Source of the DNA: JAEUHZ01 sp964552795 | GTDB lineage: Bacteria; Planctomycetota; UBA1135; GCA-002686595 | DNA length: 64,000 nucleotides | Reading direction: 5' to 3' | Assembly (NCBI GenBank): GCA_964552795.1 | Contig: CAZKIO010000019.1 | Location: forward strand, 1-64,000 | Shown: piece by piece, positions 54,670-63,406 of the stretch | Layout: the number at the start of each line of letters is the position of its first letter | How positions within the stretch are numbered: position 1 is the stretch's first letter | Position numbers and translations under genes: made by a program | Notes under the pieces: generated by a model | Databases searched by the model: none | What the model saw: only the letters and a program-made list of their open reading frames with translations | Told to the model about the DNA's origin: nothing

Positions 54670-55311
54670 GTGCCTTTCCCCACACTGCAGCGCCGAACTC
54701 TAGCGGTCGTACTGGCGGTCCTGCTGGTGTGCTGCACAGCGGCCTGGTGGATCGCGGGCCGCGAGATCGAGAAGACCCGCTTCCGCCTGGTCGGACGCCA
54801 GCTCACGACCGCGGCCGACATCCTGCGCGCGCCGGCCACCGAGGTGCTGAGCACCGGCTCGGGCGAGGAGAAGTTCCGCCAGCGACTGCGCGACGTCGGC
54901 GCGATGACGGGCTTGCGCCTCACTCTGATCCGTGACGACGGATCCGTGGTGGCGGACAGCGAGGTGCTCGAACCGATGCCCAACCTCGGCGACCGTCCCG
55001 AGGTCCGCGAAGCGGCCGTGCGCGGCCGAGGGACCGATTTCCGCCGCAGCATCGTGACGGGCGAGGAGACGCTGTACGTCGCGCGCGCGCTGGAGAAGGA
55101 CGGCGCGCGCATCGGCATGATCCGCGCCGCCACCGGAACGAGCGAGGTCCAGGCGCTGCTCGACGGAGTCGAGGCGACGCTCGCGGTCGTGGCGACGATC
55201 TGCCTGGCCCTGGGGGCATTCGCCGGCTGGGTCGCCCACGCGCTGGCGCGACGGCGCGAAGAGGCGGCCGCTCGCGGTAACGCCGCGCTGCACGATCGGC
55301 TGGCGGCCTGA
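54670..55311 (+). CDS. Orphan membrane sensor domain without kinase
   Basis: A 213-residue protein with two membrane helices (LAVVLAVLLVCCTAAWWIAG and TLAVVATICLALGAFAGWVAHAL) around a periplasmic domain of about 130 residues. That domain (TGLRLTLIRDDGSVVADSEVLEPMPNLGDRPEV, ETLYVARAL) matches the sensory half of PhoR-like histidine kinases. HAMP, HisKA and ATPase are all missing, and the protein stops about 20 residues after the second helix. The start is taken as GTG at 54670; no ribosome site is seen. It may be a truncated kinase or a stand-alone membrane sensor. Confidence 0.65.
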   Translation: MPFPTLQRRTLAVVLAVLLVCCTAAWWIAGREIEKTRFRLVGRQLTTAADILRAPATEVLSTGSGEEKFRQRLRDVGAMTGLRLTLIRDDGSVVADSEVLEPMPNLGDRPEVREAAVRGRGTDFRRSIVTGEETLYVARALEKDGARIGMIRAATGTSEVQALLDGVEATLAVVATICLALGAFAGWVAHALARRREEAAARGNAALHDRLAA

Positions 55312-55338
55312 AGCCGTCCGCGATCGCGCGCGACCGGC

Positions 55339-58092
55339 TCAGCGTCCGGGGCGGAAGACCGGGCGCGCCGGCCCGAGCCGTTCGCGCAGCGCGCGCGCCG
55401 CGGCGCCCAGCGCGGCCGCGTCGGCCTGTTCGGGAACGGGATCCGCGCCGAGGAGGCGCGCGGCCTCGCGCAACAGCGGCGCGGCGTCGGCCCCGCGCTC
55501 GCGCAGCAACAGGCGCTCGGCGTGCGTCGCCAGGGATTGCGCCAACGTGCGGCGGGTGGCGTCGGAGTCCGCCACCGCCAGTGCGCGGCGCGCCGCGGCG
55601 ATCGAGGCCTCGAAGTCGCGGTCGCCCTCGACCGTGGGTTCGGGCACCGTCGCGTCGCCCTGCGCGTCGGCGGCGCGCAGCGCGGCCGGCACGGCGCGCG
55701 TGCGCGTCGACCGGCCGTCGGAGCGCAGACCCTCGCGCAGCGCGGAGTCGGCGACGGCCTGCGCCCAGCGCGGATCGCCCGGCGCGGCGCGTTCGAGACG
55801 CGCGCAGAGCACGAGCGGATCCACCGGGCTCGGGCCGTCGGCCGTCCACTCCAGCGCGCCGTCCACCAGATCGAGCGCCTCGCGATCGAGGCCGTCGCGC
55901 ACGTCGCCGATCGAGGGCCGCAACGCCAGCGCGGTGGCCAGCGCCTCGGCCGCGGCCTCGCGCCGCGACGCGAGGAGGTGCGCGAAGCCGCGGCCCAGGT
56001 GGCCGAGCGCCGCGTAGTGCTGCACCGAGTCGGCGTACGTCGGCTCCAGCTCCTGGCTGCGCTCGAACCGCTGCGCGGACGCGTCGTAGGCCGCGATCGC
56101 GGCGTCGGACCGGTGCTGGCGGCGCAGGGAGTCCGCGCGCAGGAACCACGCGTAGCCGGCGTACCACGCACAGGCCGCCGAGTCCGGCGCGCGCGCCGCG
56201 ATCCAGTCGGCCTTGGTCGCCAGGAGGTCGACGCGCCCCGCGCGCAGGAGCGCGTCGCGCAGGGCGTCGCGCAGCGACTGCGACTCGGGACGGCGCTCGA
56301 GGCCGGCCTGCAGCGCGGCCAGCTCCGCGCGCGCGAGACCCAGCGCCGCGAACATCGACGCCTGGCTGGTGAAGTCGACGTCGCCGGCCTCGATGCTGGC
56401 CGCGACGATCGACAGCGCGCGCGCGCCGCGCAGCAGCCCCGCCGCTTCGGCCGCGGCCTCGCCGCCCGCGCGCGCGTCGATCATGCGCGCGTCCGCGTCG
56501 CCGACCCAGCGCAACGCCTCGATCGCCGTGTCGTCGCCCGACAGGAGCGCCGCGCGCTCGGCCTCGCGGCGTCCGGGCGCGTAGCCGCTGCCCCACGACG
56601 GCCAGCGCGCGAGGACCCGCGCGGCGTCCTCGCCCAGCCGCGCCGCGGCCGCGCGGCGCCGCACGACCGGCAGGGCCAGCTCGGCCTGTTGCCCGAACAG
56701 CGAGAGCTGGTAGGCGACGCGCGCGCGCGCCAGCGCGAGGTCGTCGTCGTCCGCGCGCTCGCGCGCCGCGCGCGCCAGCCAGGCCTCGGCGTCGCGCAGC
56801 AGGAGCTCGATGTCCGGCCCGCGCGTCCGGATCCGCTCCTGCGCCAGGCGCAGGCAGGCCATGCCGAAGCGCTCCGCGGCGCGCGGGTCGTCCTCGGAAC
56901 GCGTCAATTCGCTCTCGGCGGCTTCCAGCTCGGCGACGAGCGCGTCGGCGTCCAGGACCGCGTCCGGCGCCGGCGGCGTCCCGCCCGGCGGCAGCCGCGC
57001 GAACTCGCGGCCCAGCCACAAGAGGTCGAGCAGCTCGAGCGCGCCGCCCTCGCCCGCGATCGCGGCGTCGACGCGCGGCAAGTCCTCGCGCGGGAGGATC
57101 GACGCGAGGCCTTCGCGCGCCGCGATCCGGTCGCGCGGTCCGCCCAGCGCGGCCAGCGAGAGCAGCAGCGTGCGCTGCGCCGGCGTGCGATCGGCATGGC
57201 GCGCGAACAGCGGCAGCAGACGACGCTCCAGCCCCAGATCGGGCGACCCGGGATACGCACCGGCGCCGCCCAGGATCCCGCGCAGCATCGCGCCGAACGC
57301 CGCTTCGATGCCGCGCGACTCGGCCGCGGCCTCGGCCGCCTCCAGGAGTTCGTCGGACGGCGGCGGATCGCCTTGCAGGACGAGGCGCAGCGCGTCGACC
57401 GCACCGGCGTCCCCGGCACGTCCGATCGCCTGCACGGCGGCGAGGCGCTGGCCGGGATCGCGTTCGCGACCGAGCGCGTGCTCCAGCCACAGGCGATCCC
57501 ACTGGCTGCGCGCTCCCGCCAGCGTGCTCCAGGGCCAGGATCCGTCGCCGCGCGCGGGCGCGACCAGGTCCAGCGGCGCGCCGGCGCGCTGCGCGCCGCG
57601 TTCGACGGCGCGGTCGAGGATGCGCAGGTCGAACAGGTAGTAGAGATCGAAGTCCTTCGAGCCGTCGGGCAGGATCAGGGCGTGCCGCGGCGAGACGCGC
57701 TCGCCGCCGAGGTAGCGGTCGAACACCTGCGGCTCGATCGCCATGTGCTCGCCGCACGTCACGAGGCCCAGGCGCGGGCACGGGACGCGCCGGCCGAACT
57801 CGTCGTGGTCGAGGGGCGCGTGCCGCAGCGGGTGGCCGATCACGCACACGAAGCGGCGCGTCCACTCCACGAAGCGCGGATCGCGGTAGCGTTCCACGAC
57901 GATCCGGTCGGAGGCCGATTCGCCGTCGAGGTTGATCGCCACCAGCAGCGGGCGGCGCTCGGCGCTGGCCAGCGCCAGCGCGTCGTCGAGCGAGCGCTGC
58001 CACAGGACTTGCGTCGCGGGCACGAGGTCGGGCGCGCCGCGGTCGGCGGCGGCCGTCGATGCGGCGAGGAGGAGCAGGCACAGTGCGGACAT
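55339..58092 (-). CDS. Exported thioredoxin-like/HEAT/TPR protein
   Basis: A 917-residue protein with signal peptide (LCLLLLAASTAAA). Residues of about 28-140 have a thioredoxin-like pattern (WQRSLDDALALASAERRPLLVAINLDGES) but the CxxC site is lacking. HEAT-like helical pairs follow (RLAAVQAIGRAGDAGAVDAL, AQRTLLLSLAALGG), and the C-terminal half has TPR-like repeats (GLARAELAALQAGLERRPESQSL, AYDASAQRFERSQELEPTY). An alternative ATG at 58119 is in frame. It is the third gene after the HEAT-VWA and CAP genes on the same strand. Function unknown, probably a periplasmic scaffold. Confidence 0.75.
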   Translation of the reverse strand: MSALCLLLLAASTAAADRGAPDLVPATQVLWQRSLDDALALASAERRPLLVAINLDGESASDRIVVERYRDPRFVEWTRRFVCVIGHPLRHAPLDHDEFGRRVPCPRLGLVTCGEHMAIEPQVFDRYLGGERVSPRHALILPDGSKDFDLYYLFDLRILDRAVERGAQRAGAPLDLVAPARGDGSWPWSTLAGARSQWDRLWLEHALGRERDPGQRLAAVQAIGRAGDAGAVDALRLVLQGDPPPSDELLEAAEAAAESRGIEAAFGAMLRGILGGAGAYPGSPDLGLERRLLPLFARHADRTPAQRTLLLSLAALGGPRDRIAAREGLASILPREDLPRVDAAIAGEGGALELLDLLWLGREFARLPPGGTPPAPDAVLDADALVAELEAAESELTRSEDDPRAAERFGMACLRLAQERIRTRGPDIELLLRDAEAWLARAARERADDDDLALARARVAYQLSLFGQQAELALPVVRRRAAAARLGEDAARVLARWPSWGSGYAPGRREAERAALLSGDDTAIEALRWVGDADARMIDARAGGEAAAEAAGLLRGARALSIVAASIEAGDVDFTSQASMFAALGLARAELAALQAGLERRPESQSLRDALRDALLRAGRVDLLATKADWIAARAPDSAACAWYAGYAWFLRADSLRRQHRSDAAIAAYDASAQRFERSQELEPTYADSVQHYAALGHLGRGFAHLLASRREAAAEALATALALRPSIGDVRDGLDREALDLVDGALEWTADGPSPVDPLVLCARLERAAPGDPRWAQAVADSALREGLRSDGRSTRTRAVPAALRAADAQGDATVPEPTVEGDRDFEASIAAARRALAVADSDATRRTLAQSLATHAERLLLRERGADAAPLLREAARLLGADPVPEQADAAALGAAARALRERLGPARPVFRPGR

Positions 58093-58171
58093 GGCGGACT
58101 CAGAGGGGGCGTCGGGCATGTCCTCGTACCACGCCCCGGGCGCGGGGTCACATCTTCGCGCCGCGCGCGGT

Positions 58172-59857
58172 TCAGTGCGCGTCGGCTTCGTGCTCGGCGC
58201 CCGAACCGAAGTTCTGGCACCAGTACGAGCCGGCGACCGCGCTGGCCATCTCGCGATGCCCGGCCTGGAGGAGGTTGCGGTGGTGCCCGCTGGAGTGCGT
58301 CCAGCCGACGTGGGCGCCCTCCGGTCCCCCGCCGCCCATGTGGCAGTTCTCGCCCCCGCCCTGGGCGTAGCCCATCGACTCCATGCGCTCGCGCGGTCCG
58401 CGCAGGCGCGGATCGGGCTGTTCGTGGCCGAAGTCGCCGGTGCGCGACATGTAGTCCGCGTGCAGTTGCGCCGCCGCCTGGATCTTGGGGTTCCAGGCCA
58501 GGAGCCGCCGGCCGAGCAGGCGCCGGTACTCGTTGGTGATCTCGACCTGCCGGCGCTCCTCGGCGTTCGGCGTGCGCTGGTCGTCGTCGCCGCCGCGCTT
58601 CCAGCGCGCGGCGTTGAACACGAGGACGGCGTGATCGCGCGCCACGCCGGCGGCCTCCTCGGCGTTCCACGCGAAGCCGGCGAGGTCCACCGCGTCACGG
58701 GCGGGATCGAGGCAGGACGCCCAGCCGGGAACGTCGTCGGGCCAGGCGAACTCCAGCTTGCGCGCGCGCTGCACCGCGCGGTTCCACGCCAGCTCCTCCA
58801 GCGCGGCGCGGAACGGCGCGGGAAGCGCGACGCGCCGTCCCGCGCGCCACAGTTCGCGCACGTGCTCGACGCGCACGTCGACCTCGCGCTGCACCGCGGC
58901 GTAGTGGCGCGCCTTGTCGGGCGGGCAGGCCGGCGGCGCGTAGGGGTAGAAGTAGCGTTCCTCGTCGAAGATCAGCTCCAGCGCGCTCTGCCGGCGAAGG
59001 TCGAGTTCGGCGCGCTGGTCCGCGAGCGCGCGCAGGAGCTCGAGCCGCGTTCCGCGGCGCAGCGCGGCGTGCGCGGCCTGCCAGCGTGCCTCGAGCGCCT
59101 GCGCGGCACGCGCGACGCCGTCGGTTCCGCGGGCCTCCAGCGCCGCGAGCGCGGCGTCGCGTTGATCGATCCCGGCATCCTCGAACGCGATCGCCGCCGC
59201 GTCGAGCGCGTTCGCCGCGGCCGTCGCGGCGAGCTGGTCGACGCGCCGCCAGACGCCCTTCTGGAACTCGTAGCCGCCCTCGGGGATCCGTTCGCCGCGC
59301 GCGCGCGCGACGGCGGCGAACGCGTCGCTGGCGGCGATCTGCTTGCGCTCGAGCATCCGGCCCAGGTCGCCGAGCGCCGTGCGCCGGTCGGCGCTGGTGC
59401 CGCGCGCGAGCGCCTCCTGCACCAGGCCGCGCTTCGCGCTCGCCGAGCCGCGCGCCGCGGTCAGGGCGCGGCGCACGAGCGCGAGATCGATCTCGACCCA
59501 CGGCAGGCGCTCGCCGCCGAGCACGACCTCGTCCGAGTCGGCCGATTCGAACCCGAGCGGCGCGAACGCATCCGGCAGGACCTCGAGCGCAGCCACGATC
59601 TCGGCGCGCACCGCGAGCCGGTCCTCGAGCGCGTGCGCGGCTCCGACGGCCGCATCGCGTTCGGCGCCCAGGGGCAGGAGCGGCGCGGCAGCGAGCCACG
59701 CCTCGCGCGCCTGGGCGAGATCGCCGCGCGCCTCCAGGCGCCGGGCTCCGGCGAGCAAGGCCTCGGCGTCCTGCGCGGTCGCCGCGGCGGGGGCGGTAGC
59801 TGCGGGCGGGGCCGCGAGCGGGGCGCCGAGCGCCAGCACGAGGAGGAGATGCAGCAT
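58172..59857 (-). CDS. Exported CAP-domain protein
   Basis: A 561-residue protein with signal peptide (LHLLLVLALGAPLAAPPA). The first 400 residues are helical and unrecognised. The last 130 form a CAP/SCP domain: QVEITNEYRRLLGRRLLAWNP, AAQLHADYMSRTGDFGH, GENCHMGGGG and GWTHSSGHHRNLLQAGHREMA, with the His/Glu cavity residues. CAP proteins bind sterols, lipids or partner proteins outside the cell; bacterial roles are mostly open. It starts 20 bp after the HEAT-VWA gene ends. Confidence 0.85.
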   Translation of the reverse strand: MLHLLLVLALGAPLAAPPAATAPAAATAQDAEALLAGARRLEARGDLAQAREAWLAAAPLLPLGAERDAAVGAAHALEDRLAVRAEIVAALEVLPDAFAPLGFESADSDEVVLGGERLPWVEIDLALVRRALTAARGSASAKRGLVQEALARGTSADRRTALGDLGRMLERKQIAASDAFAAVARARGERIPEGGYEFQKGVWRRVDQLAATAAANALDAAAIAFEDAGIDQRDAALAALEARGTDGVARAAQALEARWQAAHAALRRGTRLELLRALADQRAELDLRRQSALELIFDEERYFYPYAPPACPPDKARHYAAVQREVDVRVEHVRELWRAGRRVALPAPFRAALEELAWNRAVQRARKLEFAWPDDVPGWASCLDPARDAVDLAGFAWNAEEAAGVARDHAVLVFNAARWKRGGDDDQRTPNAEERRQVEITNEYRRLLGRRLLAWNPKIQAAAQLHADYMSRTGDFGHEQPDPRLRGPRERMESMGYAQGGGENCHMGGGGPEGAHVGWTHSSGHHRNLLQAGHREMASAVAGSYWCQNFGSGAEHEADAH

Positions 59858-59877
59858 GCGACGGGGATCCCGACACT

Positions 59878-61440
59878 CTATCCGCCGCGGCCGCCGCCGG
59901 AACCCGGAGTCTGGCCGAGCTTCCCGATCTCGACGGCGATCGATCGTCCGGCGCTCCGGTCCGCGAGGCGCGCCCAGTCCGCCGCGCGCGCGCGCGGAGC
60001 GTCGACCAGGATCGAATCGAAGGCCACGTTGCGGAAGCGGTTGCGCTCCAGCAGGAGCTCGAGGATCAGGTCCAGGTTCCAGTGCGGGCCGCCGGTGGGT
60101 ACGCCGTCCGTCAGGATCGTGACCGCGTCGACCGCGGGGTCCTCCAGCGCGACCCCGATCGCGTCCCAGACGTTGCCGCGGCCGCTGTGGTGGCAGCGCT
60201 CGAAGGACTCGATCGCGCGGCGCACCTGCGCGGGCTCGGCCGGCACCAGCTTCTTCTCCCAGGGGTACGGCGCGCTGGCGTAGGGCACGACGTTGAAGCG
60301 TGCCGTGCGCGGCAACGCCTCCAGCGCGCGACGCAACTCGCCGTCCACGATCTCCTTGCGCGTGCGGCCGCCGATGCGCGTGCCCCACATCGACCCCGAG
60401 AGGTCGATCAGGAACACCGCGCGATCGGACACGAGGTTCAGGCCTGCCAGCGCCACGCGCGTGTCCCCCACCGGGCCGTCGGAGGGCCGCGCCGGACCGG
60501 TGGTCACCGCGCCGTCCCGGCGCCGCGCCCAGCCGCGCCACGCCTCCGGATCGAAGCCGTGGTCCTCGCCCGACAGCGCGCGCAGGTGCGCCAGGATCCG
60601 CCAGCGCAGGCGCGAGCGTTCCTCGTGCTCCAGCCGGTCGGAGAGCAACAGCGCGCTCTCGCGCCCGGTGATGCCGGCGAGCAGCTCGATCACTCCGGCG
60701 CGCACGCCCGCGTCGGGATCGGCCGCGATCTTCCCGGCCAGGGCCACCGCGGCCATCTCGCCCCACGCGCGCGCGGCCAGCGCCGCCGCGCAGCGCAGCT
60801 CGGGCTCGCGCGCGGCGACCGCCTCGGGAATGCGCCGATCGGCGGCGCGCGCGTCGATCCGCTGCAGCGCGAGCAGCGCCGCGCCGCGCAGGCAGGGATC
60901 CGCGCGCGAGCCCAGCAGGTCGTCGAGAGCGCGCGCGAGGTCTTCGCGGTCCCCGGCGAGGCGCTGCGCGGCCGCCAGCCGCTCGGCCGACCACACGAGC
61001 ATGCGCGCGGCGGCCGGGTCCGCGCCGCGCAGCGCGCGCTGGATCGATCGCGCGTCGACCGGCACGGTCAGCCGCCCCACCGCCTCGGCGGCGCGTTCGC
61101 GCACGTCCCCGGCGCGCGCCAGGATTCCCCGTGCGCCCAGGAGCTGCGCGACGCACGCCGGATCGGTCGCGGCCGCCGCGCGGACCTGGGCTTCGTCGGC
61201 GACCTGGCTGTCGCGGTCCTCCAGCGCGCCCAGGAGCAGTTCGTAGGCGTCCCGGGACCCCAGCTCGGCGAGCCGGCGCACCGCCGCGCGGCGCGCCTCG
61301 GGACGCTGCGAACGCAGTTCCTTGCGCAGTTCGGCGAGGTCCGCGGCGACCGGGGCAGGCGCTGCGCCAGGCCCGCCGGCTCCCAGCGCGCACGCCGCGG
61401 CCAGGACCGCGATCGCGAGGCGAAAACGGCTCGTGCCCAT
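59878..61440 (-). CDS. Exported HEAT-repeat and VWA-domain protein
   Basis: A 520-residue protein. The signal peptide reads LAIAVLAAACALGAGGPGA. Residues of about 35-290 are HEAT repeats (ARRAAVRRLAELGSRDAYELLLGAL, ALLALQRIDARAADRRIPEAV). The C-terminal 200 residues are a von Willebrand A domain with the metal site DLSGSMWGT and the later TILTDGVPTGGPHW. It ends in a Gly-rich tail. It heads the HEAT-VWA, CAP, thioredoxin-like set and is divergent from the BatA-like gene 132 bp away. Confidence 0.87.
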   Translation of the reverse strand: MGTSRFRLAIAVLAAACALGAGGPGAAPAPVAADLAELRKELRSQRPEARRAAVRRLAELGSRDAYELLLGALEDRDSQVADEAQVRAAAATDPACVAQLLGARGILARAGDVRERAAEAVGRLTVPVDARSIQRALRGADPAAARMLVWSAERLAAAQRLAGDREDLARALDDLLGSRADPCLRGAALLALQRIDARAADRRIPEAVAAREPELRCAAALAARAWGEMAAVALAGKIAADPDAGVRAGVIELLAGITGRESALLLSDRLEHEERSRLRWRILAHLRALSGEDHGFDPEAWRGWARRRDGAVTTGPARPSDGPVGDTRVALAGLNLVSDRAVFLIDLSGSMWGTRIGGRTRKEIVDGELRRALEALPRTARFNVVPYASAPYPWEKKLVPAEPAQVRRAIESFERCHHSGRGNVWDAIGVALEDPAVDAVTILTDGVPTGGPHWNLDLILELLLERNRFRNVAFDSILVDAPRARAADWARLADRSAGRSIAVEIGKLGQTPGSGGGRGG

Positions 61441-61572
61441 GTCCAAACCCACGACGAGCGGGATCGCGATCGGTTGCGGCGCGCGCCCGCACGCCGCCCT
61501 GCGTCCGCGCCGCGGCCCGCCTCGCGAAGCGCGGGGTCGCAAAGGGACCGCGCCTCCCGCAGTATCCGGCGC

Positions 61573-63402
61573 GTGTTCGCGAACCCGCTCGGCCTCCTGG
61601 CGCTCCTCGCGGTGCCGGCGATCGTCGCCCTGCACCTCTTCCGGCGCCGGTTCCGGCCGCACGAGGTCAGCGCCTTGTTCCTGTGGGGCGACGAGGACCG
61701 CACGCCGACGTCCGGCCGGCGGCGCGACCGGCTGCGTTCGTCGGTGTCGCTGTTCAGCGAGTGCCTCGCCGCACTCTTCCTGGCGCTCCTCCTCGCCGGA
61801 CCGCGCGGATGCGCGAGCGGCCAGGGCGTGCACCTCGTCGTCGTGCTCGACGGATCGGCGTCGATGGACGCGCGCGGCAACGGGGACGGGACAGCGCGCG
61901 AGCGCGGCGCCGCGCTGGTGCGCGAGCGCATCGAGGAGCTGCCGCGCGGTTCGCGCGTGTCGCTGGTGCAAAGCGGCCCGCGCCCGCGCACGCTGGCCGG
62001 GCCGGCAGCCTACCCCGAGGAGGCGCTCGACGCCGTCGGCGCGTGGCGGCCCACCGCGGCGCGGCACGACCTCGCGCCGGCGCTCGCTCTGGGCCTGCAA
62101 CTGGCCGGCGCGGGCCGCGTGCTGTGCGTTACGGACCGCTTCGCGCCCGACGAGGTGCCGGCCGAGGTCGAGATCGCGGCCCTGGGCACGCCGCTGGACA
62201 ACGTCTCGATCGCGGCCGCCACGCGCACCGCGGCGCGCATCGACGGCGCGCGGCGCGAGCGCGTGTTCGTGACGGTCGCCAGCCACGCCGACGCGCCGCG
62301 CGCGACGCGCGTCCGGCTGCTCGACACCGACGGCCGCGAGCTCATCGATCCGCGCGAGGTCACGCTCGCGCCTCTCGAGCGCGAGCACCTCGCGTTCGAC
62401 CTGCCGCCCGGCGCGCCGGCGATCGAGGTGCGCCTCGATCCGGATGCGCTGGACATCGACGGCCGAGCCTGGCTCGCGCCGCGGCCGCCGCGCATCGTTG
62501 GGCTCGCCTGCGATCTCGACGAGGAGACGCGCGCCGTCCTGGGCATCGACGGACCCGACGGCACGCCCCTGTTGCGCTGGTCGGCGCTGGTGGAGGAAAC
62601 CGTGCCCGCGACGCCCGACGCCGCCCACGTGTTGCTGTCGCGCGCGGCCGGCGGCGGCCCGGCGACGTGGTGCCTCGTGCTGCAGCCCGCCGCGGGTGCG
62701 GGCGAGCGCAGGGACTTCATCGGCCCGTTCCTCGCGGAGCGTCGACACCCGCTGCTCGAGGGCTTGACGCTGGAGGGCATCGTGTGGAGCGCGGACCCAG
62801 CGCTGCAGCTCGCCGGCACGCCGCTGGTCTCGGCCGGGAACCTGCCGCTCCTCGCCGAGGAGGCCGGCCCGGCGCGCCGCGTGTACACGCTCGACCTCGA
62901 TCCGCGGCGCAGCTCGCTGCAGCGCTCGCCCGACTGGCCGATCCTGCTCGCGAACCTGGTCGAGGAACGGCGCGCGGAGCTGCCCGGGGCCGTGGCGACG
63001 AACTTCGCGGTCGGCGGCGCGCTGGTGTGGCGCACTGCGTTGGGTGCGGACGACGACGGCGCGCCGTTCGTGCTGCGCGGGCCGGGGCCGGCGCGCGAGC
63101 ACCCGGCGCGGTCGGTGGTCGTGTTCGACGAGGTCGACGAGCCCGGCATCCACGTGCTCGAACGTCGCGGCGCCGTCCTGTGCACGATCGGTGTCACGTT
63201 CCAGGACGCGGCCGAGTCCGACTTGCGCGGCTTGTCCGCGGGCCGGCGCCCGTCGTCCGCCGAGGCCGCGCCGGGCGGCGCGGGCGGTTCGAGCCTGGAG
63301 CTCGCCCTGCTGGCGGGCATCCTGCTGCTCGCGCTCGTGGATTGGATCGTGCTCGCGCGCGCCGCGCCGGCGACGGCGGATCTCCCGCCCGGAGGGCCCT
63401 GA
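61573..63402 (+). CDS. BatA-type membrane protein with VWA domain
   Basis: A 609-residue protein with the BatA N-terminal domain (FANPLGLLALLAVPAIVALHLFRRRFRPHEVSAL) and a second helix (LAALFLALLLAGP). The VWA domain follows directly (VHLVVVLDGSASMDA holds the metal site). A long beta-rich middle part ends in a membrane helix (LALLAGILLLALVDWIVLA). Such proteins are encoded with MoxR ATPases and DUF58 proteins in other bacteria. The start is GTG at 61573, with a TATCCG four bases before. The next VWA gene starts 4 bp after the stop. Confidence 0.87.
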   Translation: MFANPLGLLALLAVPAIVALHLFRRRFRPHEVSALFLWGDEDRTPTSGRRRDRLRSSVSLFSECLAALFLALLLAGPRGCASGQGVHLVVVLDGSASMDARGNGDGTARERGAALVRERIEELPRGSRVSLVQSGPRPRTLAGPAAYPEEALDAVGAWRPTAARHDLAPALALGLQLAGAGRVLCVTDRFAPDEVPAEVEIAALGTPLDNVSIAAATRTAARIDGARRERVFVTVASHADAPRATRVRLLDTDGRELIDPREVTLAPLEREHLAFDLPPGAPAIEVRLDPDALDIDGRAWLAPRPPRIVGLACDLDEETRAVLGIDGPDGTPLLRWSALVEETVPATPDAAHVLLSRAAGGGPATWCLVLQPAAGAGERRDFIGPFLAERRHPLLEGLTLEGIVWSADPALQLAGTPLVSAGNLPLLAEEAGPARRVYTLDLDPRRSSLQRSPDWPILLANLVEERRAELPGAVATNFAVGGALVWRTALGADDDGAPFVLRGPGPAREHPARSVVVFDEVDEPGIHVLERRGAVLCTIGVTFQDAAESDLRGLSAGRRPSSAEAAPGGAGGSSLELALLAGILLLALVDWIVLARAAPATADLPPGGP

Positions 63403-63406
63403 ACGC

